Below are positions 37,557 through 45,956 of a DNA stretch of 46,818 bases, one piece after another. The DNA comes from Rhodobacter sp. (GTDB lineage Bacteria > Pseudomonadota > Alphaproteobacteria > Rhodobacterales > Rhodobacteraceae). The translations under genes were made by a program, and so were the position numbers. Location: contig JADCEL010000008.1 of the NCBI GenBank assembly GCA_020250125.1, positions 1 to 46,818 of the forward strand, read 5' to 3'. The notes under the pieces are model-generated. The model ran no database searches and had not been told where the DNA came from. It saw only the letters and a list, made by a program, of their open reading frames with translations. The number at the start of each line of letters is the position of its first letter. The stretch's first letter is position 1.

Positions 37557-38558
37557 TCAAAGAAGGAACAGTCCCAGGGCTTCGACAACCTGACGCTTGG
37601 TGGCTTCTGTACGTTCCCTTGCCTTCGCGGTGCCACAGCGGATCACGTCAAGGACATGGTCAGGATGCTGCGCAATTTCCATGCGGCGCTGGCGGATCGG
37701 CGCGATCAGGTTCTGGAGGACAGCTTCGAGTCTGGCCTTGATCGCGCGGTCCGCAAGGCCGCCGCGCCGATAGCGGGCCTTCAACTCTTCAACCGCTTCC
37801 AGATCATCATCAAAGGCGTCGAGATAAGAGAACACCACATTGCCTTCGACATGGCCCGGATCATCCGCCCGCAGATGGGCGGAATCCGTATACATCGCCC
37901 TTACTGCGGCCCGGATTTCATCGGGTGAGGCGGACAGCGCAATAGCGTTACCGGCTGATTTGGACATCTTCGCCTTGCCATCAATTCCAGGCAGGCGGCC
38001 GGATTTCGGAATTACCGCCTTTGCTTCGGGCAGGATACCTGCGCCCGCAGTCGCGTTGATCCGGCGGACGATTTCATTCGTCTGTTCGATCAGAGGTGCC
38101 TGATCCTCTCCAACCGGAACAATCGTAGCCTTGAACGCCGTGATGTCGGCTGCCTGGGCAGCCGGATAACACAAGAAACCGGCTGGGATATCGCGGCCAA
38201 AACCCCTGGCCCTGATTTCGTCCTTTATCGTCGGGTTGCGCTCCAGCCGTGCCACCGTCACGAAGTTCAGGTAGAGCATGGAAAGTTCTGCCAAGGCGGG
38301 CAGATGCGATTGCAGGCAGATCGTCGTCCGATCAGGATCGATGCCGACCGCCAGATAGTCGAGGGCTACCTCCAGCACATTCCTGCGCACCTTGCCCGGG
38401 TCATGGGTATTGTCGGTCAACGCCTGACTGTCGGCAAGCAGGAGGTACTGGCCGTGATCTGACTGGAAAGAAAGCCGGTTTCGCAGTGATCCGGCAAAGT
38501 GGCCGATATGCAGGGGACCGGTCGTACGATCTCCGGTCAGGATAACGGTTTTGGTCAT
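37557..38558 (-). CDS. trpS: Tryptophanyl-tRNA synthetase, auxiliary (type II-like)
   Basis: 333 residues from the ATG at 38558, preceded by TTGGAGG. Class I synthetase charging tRNA-Trp: HIGH at 17-20 in RTTGPLHIGHF and KMSKS at 197-201 in GKAKMSKSAGNAI, with FGRDIPAGFLCYPAAQAADI and PVGEDQ forming the Trp pocket. The TGDRTTGPLHIGH start and SHLPALAEL region resemble the second TrpRS type known from Firmicutes and from auxiliary, inhibitor-tolerant copies, rather than the usual alphaproteobacterial enzyme (F-S-G-x-Q-P-T-G-x-L-H-L-G-N start). It lies in an insert flanked by helicase tail copies and behind a Trp attenuator. An ordinary trpS elsewhere in the genome is expected but not visible. 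Confidence 0.9.
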   Translation of the reverse strand: MTKTVILTGDRTTGPLHIGHFAGSLRNRLSFQSDHGQYLLLADSQALTDNTHDPGKVRRNVLEVALDYLAVGIDPDRTTICLQSHLPALAELSMLYLNFVTVARLERNPTIKDEIRARGFGRDIPAGFLCYPAAQAADITAFKATIVPVGEDQAPLIEQTNEIVRRINATAGAGILPEAKAVIPKSGRLPGIDGKAKMSKSAGNAIALSASPDEIRAAVRAMYTDSAHLRADDPGHVEGNVVFSYLDAFDDDLEAVEELKARYRRGGLADRAIKARLEAVLQNLIAPIRQRRMEIAQHPDHVLDVIRCGTAKARERTEATKRQVVEALGLFLL

Positions 38559-38604
38559 GTGCTGGTCCTCCAAGGTACAAGAGGGTGCCGCACAGGTGGT
38601 CAAG

Positions 38605-38630
38605 AAAAAGGGCCGCCCATGCGGCGGCCC
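38605..38630 (-). terminator. Attenuator terminator upstream of trpS
   Basis: On the minus strand an 8-bp all-GC stem, GGGCCGCC (38630-38623) with GGCGGCCC (38617-38610), has a 5-base loop and is followed at once by five T. It lies between the leader peptide and the trpS ATG, a position that makes sense only for conditional termination. Confidence 0.9.
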
Positions 38631-38663
38631 GGAAATCAAGGAAACGTCCCGGCCACCTTGTCA
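38610..38663 (-). promoter_or_regulatory. Ribosome-mediated Trp attenuator: antiterminator segment
   Basis: Three bases after the leader stop codon the transcript reads GGUGGCC (38657-38651). This can pair with GGCCGCC (38629-38623), the 5' arm of the terminator, giving 7 bp including one G-U. When a ribosome stalls at the tandem Trp codons (38678-38673) this segment is free and can block terminator formation. When translation reaches the stop codon the segment is covered and the terminator forms. This is the standard attenuation logic applied to what is seen. Confidence 0.8.
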
Positions 38664-38708
38664 GGAGACCAGCCACCAGCCTTGGGCAATGTGCGTTGAA
38701 CGTTCCAT
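38661..38708 (-). CDS. Trp leader peptide (15 residues, tandem Trp)
   Basis: ATG at 38708 to TGA at 38663-38661 encodes MERSTHIAQGWWLVS. Two adjacent TGG codons stand five codons before the stop. A GAAGG sequence lies a few bases upstream of the ATG. It precedes an intrinsic terminator and trpS on the same strand. Auxiliary TrpRS genes with Trp-containing leader peptides are known in Streptomyces; the same logic is inferred here. Confidence 0.85.
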   Translation of the reverse strand: MERSTHIAQGWWLVS

Positions 38709-38823
38709 GGAGCCTTCGGTATCTTCACCTCAGCGACCGGTCAAGTCTTTCGTAGTGACTGCTACGCCCGCAGTCCTTCGCGCATGGCCATCGAGGCGTT
38801 TTCACAGCCCACCCCAAGAACCA
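38709..38823. other. Promoter region of the Trp leader, ill defined
   Basis: On the minus strand a TTGACC (38744-38739) is the best -35 candidate, but a matching -10 would put the start almost at the leader ATG. A start further upstream is possible. No gene seen. Confidence 0.3.
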
Positions 38824-38850
38824 AAGGCCCCCTTCACCGGGGACCTTGTG
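38824..38850 (-). terminator. Terminator directly after the intact helicase gene (copy B)
   Basis: AAGGCCCCC (38824-38832) pairs with GGGGACCTT (38839-38847) with one G-U pair, on the minus strand immediately after the helicase stop. It is homologous to the terminator beyond the duplicated tail at 37297-37319. Confidence 0.6.
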
Positions 38851-40440
38851 TCATTCAGCCGAGGACGATGTTGCAAAGCTTCTGGTCAGGAAGTCCGGCA
38901 TATGGTCGCCCATGCCGATCACCGTGCCGTCGTCGCGCCGGTTCGGCTCGCGGCGCTGATCGCGGTCCGGGCGGGCGTCGCGGGGGGCGCGCGGCTCGCG
39001 GTCGGGGCGCGGGGCGCGCTCGGGGCGCGGCTCGCGGCGGTCGGCCTGACGGGGGGCGCGGTCGTCGCGGGGCCGGTCGTCGCGCGGTTGCGGCACGGCT
39101 TCCGCAGGCGCTGCAACGGCGGGAACCGGGGCTTCGGCCACCACCGGCGGCACGTTGCGGATCGGTTCGCGCGGGGCTTCGCGGCCATGGTCGCGGACGG
39201 GGCGGTTGCGGTCGCCGCGCTCGCTGCGCTTCGGGCCACGCTCGCGCGCAGAGGGGCGGCGGGCATCGGGTTCGGCCGTGTCAGAGATTTCGATGGCCGG
39301 GGCCTCGGCGCGGGGGATCGGCATTTTCACCAGATTTTCGATGGCCCCCAGATATTTGTCATCCGACGGTGTGGCGATGGTAAAGGCCTTGCCCAGACGG
39401 CCCGCGCGCCCCGTGCGGCCGATGCGGTGCACATAGTCTTCGGGGTGCGAGGGCACGTCGAAATTGAACACATGGCTGACCGCCGGAATGTCCAGCCCGC
39501 GCGCCGCCACGTCGGATGCCACCAGCAGATGCACCGTTCCGTCGCGGAACCCGTCCAGCGTCCTTGTCCGCACCGACTGGTCCAGATCGCCATGGATGGG
39601 GGATGCGTTGAAGCCGTGCTGTTTCAGCGATTTCGCCACCACATCCACATCCATCTTGCGGTTGCAGAAGATGATGGCGTTGGTGCAACGCTCGCCCTCG
39701 GCCTGGATCAGGGCGCGCAGGGTGGCGCGCTTTTCGGCAAAGCTGCGGTCCTTGCGTGACGGCGTGAACTGGAACAGCTTCTGCTCGATGGTCAGCGATG
39801 CCGTGGCCTGACGCGCAACCTCGATCTTGGCGGGGTTGGTCAGGAAGGTATTGGTGATCCGCTCGATCTCGGGTGCCATGGTGGCGCTGAAGAACAAGGT
39901 CTGGCGGGTAAAGGGTGTCAGCTGGAAGATGCGTTCGATATCGGGGATGAAACCCATGTCCAGCATCCGGTCAGCTTCGTCCACCACCATGATCTGCACC
40001 CCGGTCAGCAGCAGCTTGCCGCGTTCGAAATGGTCCAGAAGGCGGCCGGGTGTCGCGATCAGCACATCGACGCCGCGGTCGATCAGCTTGTCCTGCTCGC
40101 CAAAGGATACGCCGCCGATCAGCAGCGCCTTGGTCAGCTTGGTGTGTCTGGCATAGGTGTCGAAATTCTCGGCCACCTGGGCGGCCAGTTCGCGCGTGGG
40201 GGCAAGCACCAGGCTGCGCGGCATCCGGGCGCGGGCGCGGCCCTGACCCAGCAGGGTGATCATCGGCAGGGTGAAGCTGGCGGTCTTGCCGGTGCCGGTC
40301 TGGGCAATGCCCAGAACATCGCGGCCCTTCAGCGCCTCGGGAATGGCCTGTTCCTGAATCGGGGTCGGTGTTTCGTATCCGGCTTCTTCAACAGCCTTCA
40401 AGACGCGCGGGTCCAGCGCGAGGTCGGAAAATCTTGTCAT
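38851..40440 (-). CDS. DEAD-box RNA helicase, RhlE type, with Arg-rich tail
   Basis: 529 residues from the ATG at 40440. The core (1-380) has the Q motif (GYETPTPIQEQAIP), motif I AQTGTGKT at 46-53, motif II DEAD in VVDEADRMLD, motif III SAT in FFSATMAPE, and motif VI HRIGRTGRAGR. The tail (about 390-510) is rich in RDDRxPRxDR-like segments that bind RNA non-specifically and is probably disordered. The gene's 3' end is duplicated at 37324-37451. RhlE-like enzymes act in ribosome assembly and RNA decay. Confidence 0.93.
   Translation of the reverse strand: MTRFSDLALDPRVLKAVEEAGYETPTPIQEQAIPEALKGRDVLGIAQTGTGKTASFTLPMITLLGQGRARARMPRSLVLAPTRELAAQVAENFDTYARHTKLTKALLIGGVSFGEQDKLIDRGVDVLIATPGRLLDHFERGKLLLTGVQIMVVDEADRMLDMGFIPDIERIFQLTPFTRQTLFFSATMAPEIERITNTFLTNPAKIEVARQATASLTIEQKLFQFTPSRKDRSFAEKRATLRALIQAEGERCTNAIIFCNRKMDVDVVAKSLKQHGFNASPIHGDLDQSVRTRTLDGFRDGTVHLLVASDVAARGLDIPAVSHVFNFDVPSHPEDYVHRIGRTGRAGRLGKAFTIATPSDDKYLGAIENLVKMPIPRAEAPAIEISDTAEPDARRPSARERGPKRSERGDRNRPVRDHGREAPREPIRNVPPVVAEAPVPAVAAPAEAVPQPRDDRPRDDRAPRQADRREPRPERAPRPDREPRAPRDARPDRDQRREPNRRDDGTVIGMGDHMPDFLTRSFATSSSAE
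38871..38975 (-). repeat. Direct repeat B: 3' end of the intact helicase
   Basis: 105 bases matching 37347-37451 with two mismatches, at an offset of 1524 bases. Together they bracket the attenuator-trpS cargo. Confidence 0.92.
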
Positions 40441-40924
40441 ATTCGTCCCAAAACATGCGGTATCGGACCGCATTCGGAGTGATGGGACGCAATTGATCCG
40501 GGCGCCCCGGCGTCGGTGGCCGATTGGCCTGTGGTTGCGTTAGCGGAAAAGCAGCGTCGGGTCAAGACTGGCGGAGCCTTTGGCAGGGTGATCGGGCGAA
40601 GACGCTGATGACAGGGCTGGGGCAGGCAGAATCTGTCGTGATCCGCCGGGTGCACAAGCGGAACCCGGCCGCGCCGGATATGGCGAATGATTTTCCGGCG
40701 GTTGCCGGGAAGACCTGTTTTCCACATTTTTTCATGGATATGCCGGACAGGTGGCGGGCCGGTGGGGTGGATTGCCCGCCGCCAGGGACGCCGCCTTTGT
40801 GTCTGCTGGCGGTTCAGGCCGGGGCGGAGAGGTCTTGCGAAGCCGCCCGTCCCGGCAAGAAGATGAACGCCCTGATGTGGCGCTTGCGGCCCTTGACCAA
40901 GGGTATCCCATGGTCCGGGCCGCT
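40441..40924. other. Upstream region of the helicase, no gene seen
   Basis: About 480 bases. It should contain the helicase promoter. Open frames in both strands lack recognisable features. Confidence 0.35.
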
Positions 40925-41521
40925 TCATATCACTCCAAGCCCGAAGGGCTGGCCAGGCGCACCATCGCGCCGCAGCCATGCCCCTGTGCGCGGTCGCGGC
41001 CCGTCAATCATCCGCCGCCACCTGACGGCAAGCGCACCGGCCAGGATTGCCGGCCTGCGGTCCAGACCAAAGCGCAACGGACCGCCCCGATCGATCCGGG
41101 GCCCTGTGCGCGCCTTCAATGGCGTCCGGGCGCTTTACAGGTGGCGGGTCCCCTGGGCGATGCCGGCATGGCCCCCGGAAGCGCCATCACGGCACCCAGC
41201 GCAAAGGTCATGGCCGGGTCGAGCGTGGCCCGGATCGGACGGGCGGTGACAATCCCGGATTTGCCCGGCCCGTTGCGGGTGCGGCGGTGCGCGGCGGTCA
41301 CCGGCAGGGCCGCCAATGCGCCGAATCCCGCCTTGCCGCGCGCAGGGCCGCGCAGGATTTCCGCCACCAGCGCCGCCGGAACCGGCACGATGCCCGCGAA
41401 GCGGACCCTTCTGCGCAAGGTCGGTGCGGTTGCCAGCGTGCAGCCCCGGCCCGGCCACGATACCCGCAAGGGCGATGGCAGAGCGAAGGGCCTTGATCCG
41501 GTCTGTCTGCGCGTGATCCAC
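40925..41521 (-). pseudogene. Decayed gene downstream of apbE
   Basis: Coding-like codon usage appears in successive frames on the minus strand. From a GTG at 41521 a frame reads VDHAQTDRIKALRSAIALAG. It then gives way to another frame with VRFAGIVPVPAALVAEILRG and RPIRATLDPAMTFALGAVMALPG, and a third stretch with LDRRPAILAGALAVRWRRM follows. The GTG lies 10 bases after the apbE stop, so it was probably the next gene of that operon. Family not recognised. Confidence 0.4.
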
Positions 41522-41530
41522 GGCGCAGTC

Positions 41531-42496
41531 TCAGGCGGTCGTCGCCGTCGCCGCAGGCTTTCCGGAAAACAGGTGTCCGACAGCGATGGCTTGTACGCCG
41601 CCTGCATCATCGCGCGCAAGGAACAGGGCGTCGAGGCCGGTCTTCCGGGCCAGGAGTGCGCCCGCATCGACGCCCGCCACCATCAGCGCCGTTGCCCAGG
41701 CATCGGCCATCGCGCAGGTGGGCGCGATCACGCTGACCGATGCGGGACAGGCCAGAAGCGGCGCGCCACGCGCCGGGTCCATCGTGTGCGACAGATGTCG
41801 GCCCTGCACCGTGACCCGGTGGCGATAGTCGCCCGAGGTTGCCACCGCCGCATCCTGAAGCGTCAGGATGGACCGGGGCGCGCGGCGGTCAGGGTCCGGC
41901 GCCTCGACAGCGATGGTCCATGGGCGGCCGTCGGGGCGCAGACCCAGGGCGCGCATCTCGCCGTCGATGCCGACCAGCGCATCACGCAGTCCGTGGTCCG
42001 AAAGGACTTCGGCCAGCCGGTCCACGCCATGGCCCTTGGCGATGCCGTTCAGGTCCAGCATAAGGGGCGCTGTCTTGCGCACCCTGCTGCCGTCAAGGTC
42101 CAGCACCTCATGGGCCGGGCGGCGTGACGCCGCCATCGCGGCGCGGATGGCCTGCGGATCGGCCGGGGCGGGGCCAAAGCCCCAGGCGCGCACCGCATCG
42201 CCCATCCCGATGTCGAAGGCCCCGTCAGATGCGCGCCCGATGTCCAGCCCCAGTTTCAGCACCCGCGCCAGATCGGGCGGTATGTCCCGCCACGGTCCAA
42301 CCGGTGCCGCGTTCAGGCGCATCAGGTCGCTGTCCGGCTTCCAGGTGGACATCTGCGCATCCACCTCCTCCACCGCCGCCTGAAGGGCGCTTTGCACAGG
42401 GGCGGGGTCGAAGCCCGGAGCGGCAAAGAACAGCGCGGTCCAGCGGGTGCCCATGGTCGGGCCGTTCAGCGCATGGCGGATCAGGTCAGTAGACAT
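41531..42496 (-). CDS. apbE: FAD:protein FMN transferase ApbE
   Basis: 321 residues from the ATG at 42496, which overlaps the upstream gene by 11 bases; an ATG three codons earlier is possible. ApbE attaches FMN covalently to Thr/Ser in D-x-x-[ST]-G-A-[ST] motifs of exported or membrane proteins. Visible signatures are PTMGTRWTALF near the N-terminus, FDIGMGDAVRAWGFG, LDLNGIAKGHGVDRLAE (FAD binding), the GIDGEMRALG region and SHTMDPARGAP. No clear signal peptide is seen. It follows a PepSY flavoreductase, the typical partner in flavin-based electron transfer to the periplasm. Confidence 0.93.
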   Translation of the reverse strand: MSTDLIRHALNGPTMGTRWTALFFAAPGFDPAPVQSALQAAVEEVDAQMSTWKPDSDLMRLNAAPVGPWRDIPPDLARVLKLGLDIGRASDGAFDIGMGDAVRAWGFGPAPADPQAIRAAMAASRRPAHEVLDLDGSRVRKTAPLMLDLNGIAKGHGVDRLAEVLSDHGLRDALVGIDGEMRALGLRPDGRPWTIAVEAPDPDRRAPRSILTLQDAAVATSGDYRHRVTVQGRHLSHTMDPARGAPLLACPASVSVIAPTCAMADAWATALMVAGVDAGALLARKTGLDALFLARDDAGGVQAIAVGHLFSGKPAATATTA

Positions 42497-44693
42497 CTTC
42501 GACATACCGCCCCCCGGCCTTGAGCATCGCGGGCGTCAGACCCATGGGCGCAAGGATATCCTCAAGCGCGCGGCCCACGCCGCGGCCCATGTCGCGCCCG
42601 CCGCAGACCATGACCTTCGCGCCTTGTCGGATCGCCCCGGCCACTTGCGCCGCTTCGGCCCGCAGCGCATCCTGCACATGGTGCGGCCGCGCCCCGCGCG
42701 AAACGGCGGTCGTCAGGCGGGCAAGCCGCCCCCCGGACTGCCACGCTGCCAGATCATCGCCATAAAGGAAATCGCTGTCCGGATGGCGCATCCCGAAGAA
42801 CAGATGCACCGGGCGGCGGCGGCGATTGGCGCGGATGATCCCGGCCAGCGGCCCGATCCCCGTGCCTGCCCCGATCAGGATCAGGGGCGCACGGCCCCGC
42901 CCGGCATGAAAGCCCGGATTGCGCCGCAGGAAGGCCTGCACAGGGTCGCCCGGTTCCAGCGCCAGAAGCTGACCCGAGCAAAGGCCGCCGGGATGTTTCT
43001 TGACCACGATCTCGACAAAGCCATCCCTGCTGCCGGAAGCGAGCGAATAAAAGCGCGGCACGGCCGACCCTTCGGGCAGGATGCCAAGAAGATCGCCCGC
43101 CTGAAACCGCGCAAATCCCCGGCCCGCCAGCCGTGCCCGGAGGGATGCCTTCGGCAGGGCAAAGCGCAGGATCGCGGAGGGGGCCTGCACCTCTGCGCCG
43201 AAGTCGCGGCGCGAGGTGAGTGTCAGGCTGTCGGCGGCGGGGCGGGCGGGGTGATGGTCAAGCTCGAGGTCCAGCCCAAGGGTGCCCCCCAGCGCCCGGC
43301 CCCAGCGCGCGAAATCCTGCGGCGACTGGCGGTCCACCGTATCCATGGGCAACAGGGTGGCCCAGCCCCTGGCGCGGGCGGCATCCTCTACCCCTGCCGC
43401 AAAGGCGCAGAAGGCGGGAAAGCTGCGGTCGCCAAAGCCCAGCACCGCCAGCGGGGCGGCGGGTGCCGTGGCCAGCCGCGCAAGCCGGTCGAGGAACCCT
43501 TTGGCCGAGGCAGGCGCGTCACCCTTGCCATAGGTCGCGGCCAGGATCAGGAAGCGCTCGGCTTTCGGGTGGCGCGCGGGGTCAAGGGCCGACATCGGCG
43601 CGATATGCACCGCCTGCCCGGCATCACGCAGGACGCGCGCCAGCGTCGCGGCAAAGCCCCAGGTGCTGCCCCCTTCGGACCCAACCAGGATCACCGTCTG
43701 CGCCCGCGCGGCCGGGGCATTGTCGCGCAGCCGGGGCCGGCCCCGCCGCCCGGCGGCCCAGATCAGCCCGCCCGACACACCCATCATTGGCACGGACAAT
43801 GCGATCAGGCCAAGGATCAGCCCAAGGGCCGCCGCGCCCTGCCCGGTGTGCAGCCTGTAGATGGTTTCCGACACCCTCTGCCAGGGTGCCGGATCGGTCC
43901 AGGAAAGCAATTCGCCCGTGCCCTGGTCGATCAGGCCGGTGCCCGCATCGGTGGTCAGGGTAAAGACATCCTGTGCATCACCGCCGTAGGGAAAGCTGAG
44001 CTTGCGCAGATCACTGACCGGCACATCCCGCAACGCGGCCATCCGCGCGGGCGCGAAACCCGTCTGCCCGCTGACGGCCGCAGGATCGGCCGGGCGCCTC
44101 GCGCCGTCGGGCAGCAGGCCGAAGGTCGAGGCCGTCATCCACAGCGCGGTGGCCGCCGAAAGGGCAAGGCCCGCGACCGCGATGCGCGCCACCCCGACAT
44201 GCAGCCGTCCGGCCAGCGGTCCGCGCAGCCGGCTGAACCAGCGCCGCCAGCTGCCCGTGCGCCGTGCGACCAGGGCAGCGCCCGACAGGGTCAGCACCAG
44301 CATCGCCGCCGCACCCGTGGCCATGACCAGCCGCCCGGCATCGCCCAGAAACAGCGACCGGTGCAGATTGGTCAGCCAGCGTTCCACAGGGTTCGGATCG
44401 GCCGGGCCGATATCCGCCCCGGTCGCGGGATCGATCACCGCCGACCCCGGCGTGCCGCCGTCGACCCACCAGGCGGTGATCCTGCCCGAAGGTGCGCGGC
44501 GGATCTCTTCCAGCCCGGGATGGAGGCTGGCCACGCGGGCGGCCAGATCGGCCACGCTCTGCCCCGCCACGGCCTGCGGTGCGGCCAGCTGTTCGGCCAT
44601 GGGAAAGACCGACAGCGCCGCACCGCTGAGCGCAAGGACGGTCACAAGGACCAGGGCCACCAGCCCCGGCCAGCGGTGAAGCGCGCGGATCAT
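42486..44693 (-). CDS. PepSY-membrane / flavodoxin / ferredoxin-NADP reductase fusion
   Basis: 735 residues. The N-terminal membrane part (1-320) contains four hydrophobic segments (around 10-30, 122-142, 165-190 and 285-310) with two PepSY-like periplasmic regions. A flavodoxin-like domain follows (~340-470; VILVGSEGGSTWGFAATLA and AATYGKGDAP). A FAD/NADPH reductase module ends it, with FAD-binding RFYSLASG, NADPH-binding LILIGAGTGIGPLAGIIR and the aromatic C-terminus VEDVY. It should carry electrons from cytosolic NADPH across the membrane. ApbE, DUF2271 and a poly-Asp protein are its neighbours on the same strand. Confidence 0.9.
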   Translation of the reverse strand: MIRALHRWPGLVALVLVTVLALSGAALSVFPMAEQLAAPQAVAGQSVADLAARVASLHPGLEEIRRAPSGRITAWWVDGGTPGSAVIDPATGADIGPADPNPVERWLTNLHRSLFLGDAGRLVMATGAAAMLVLTLSGAALVARRTGSWRRWFSRLRGPLAGRLHVGVARIAVAGLALSAATALWMTASTFGLLPDGARRPADPAAVSGQTGFAPARMAALRDVPVSDLRKLSFPYGGDAQDVFTLTTDAGTGLIDQGTGELLSWTDPAPWQRVSETIYRLHTGQGAAALGLILGLIALSVPMMGVSGGLIWAAGRRGRPRLRDNAPAARAQTVILVGSEGGSTWGFAATLARVLRDAGQAVHIAPMSALDPARHPKAERFLILAATYGKGDAPASAKGFLDRLARLATAPAAPLAVLGFGDRSFPAFCAFAAGVEDAARARGWATLLPMDTVDRQSPQDFARWGRALGGTLGLDLELDHHPARPAADSLTLTSRRDFGAEVQAPSAILRFALPKASLRARLAGRGFARFQAGDLLGILPEGSAVPRFYSLASGSRDGFVEIVVKKHPGGLCSGQLLALEPGDPVQAFLRRNPGFHAGRGRAPLILIGAGTGIGPLAGIIRANRRRRPVHLFFGMRHPDSDFLYGDDLAAWQSGGRLARLTTAVSRGARPHHVQDALRAEAAQVAGAIRQGAKVMVCGGRDMGRGVGRALEDILAPMGLTPAMLKAGGRYVEDVY

Positions 44694-44705
44694 CGGCCCG
44701 TCCCC

Positions 44706-45173
44706 TTACCGGTAGGTGAAGCTGGCGATGTAGCGGCGGCCCTGCACGGGCGTGCCCGCGCCGGCGGCGGTCAGGGGCACCGCGATCTCGTTCGGGCTGT
44801 CGCGCATGTCTTCGGCCGCGGCGTCGATGTGCAGGGTGTAGCCTGCATCGAACAGCGCGTCGGCCAGGTCCAGCGTGATTTCCAGCGTCCGCCCCGCACC
44901 GACGCTGGCCCCGGTGATGCCGTTGATCTGGGCGGGGTCGCCCCCGGTCGCGGCGTACCAGTCGCTGAGATGTTCGTAGTATTTCGACTTGCCGCCTGCC
45001 ATCCACAGGCTGCCGGCATAGGCACCCGACGCATCCGTGACATAAAACGCAAGATAGGCACCATCACCGCCATAGCTGTTGAGCGTGGTGGTCAGTGTGA
45101 CTGGGCGGGCCATTGCCAGCCCCGGCAGGGTCAGCGCAGTGGTCAGCGCAAGTGTGGCGAGAAGGGATTTCAT
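44706..45173 (-). CDS. DUF2271 exported protein
   Basis: 155 residues with a signal peptide (about 1-22, ending LAMA). The mature part is a beta-rich DUF2271 domain with YLAFYVTDASGAYAGSLWM, GKSKYYEHLSDWY and NGITGASVGAG at 84-94, then WxxxD-like ends SPNEIAVPL and RRYIASFTYR. DUF2271 genes recur beside PepSY and apbE genes. The T-G-A-S at 87-90 resembles the ApbE target motif, but the upstream Asp is Asn84 here. Confidence 0.88.
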   Translation of the reverse strand: MKSLLATLALTTALTLPGLAMARPVTLTTTLNSYGGDGAYLAFYVTDASGAYAGSLWMAGGKSKYYEHLSDWYAATGGDPAQINGITGASVGAGRTLEITLDLADALFDAGYTLHIDAAAEDMRDSPNEIAVPLTAAGAGTPVQGRRYIASFTYR

Positions 45174-45237
45174 CAGAGGTCCTTTCGGTCAGGCGCGGCA
45201 CCCCGCAGGATGGGGGCCGAAAGACGGCAGGTGGGGA

Positions 45238-45642
<405 letters not shown>

Positions 45643-45806
45643 GGCTTGGTCTCCTTGGATCTGATGCCACCAAGGTTTGCCCCGGACCTGAGCGGTTCCT
45701 GACGCATGCCTTCTTTCTGCTTCAGCCTGGCGTCAGGAAGACAGCAGCCCCACCGGGACAGGGCGGGGCCGGCCGGACCACAGGGACAGGTGGTCGGGGA
45801 ACAGGG

Positions 45807-45956
45807 TCAGGCGGCGTCGCCGGGCAGAGGTGCGCGCTTGCGGCCGGTGATCATGGCGCGGACGGGGGCTTCACGCCGCCGGACCGAGGCCGGACCGACA
45901 CCGCCGACAGGGGCCGCGACCGCCAGAAGCATCAGGGCGGCAAGGGTTGCGTTCAC
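45807..45956 (-). CDS. Possible small exported protein
   Basis: A 49-residue frame from a GTG at 45956: a hydrophobic start (MNATLAALMLLAVAAPVGGVG) followed by a basic tail. Codon use is plausible, and it would lie upstream of the poly-Asp gene on the same strand. There is no clear ribosome-binding site and no recognised family, so this is tentative. Confidence 0.25.
   Translation of the reverse strand: MNATLAALMLLAVAAPVGGVGPASVRRREAPVRAMITGRKRAPLPGDAA

Noticed and set aside
38559..38760. T-box riboswitch upstream of trpS
   Set aside because: No AGGGTGGNACCGCG-type antiterminator or specifier loop is visible, while a translated leader with Trp codons explains the terminator.
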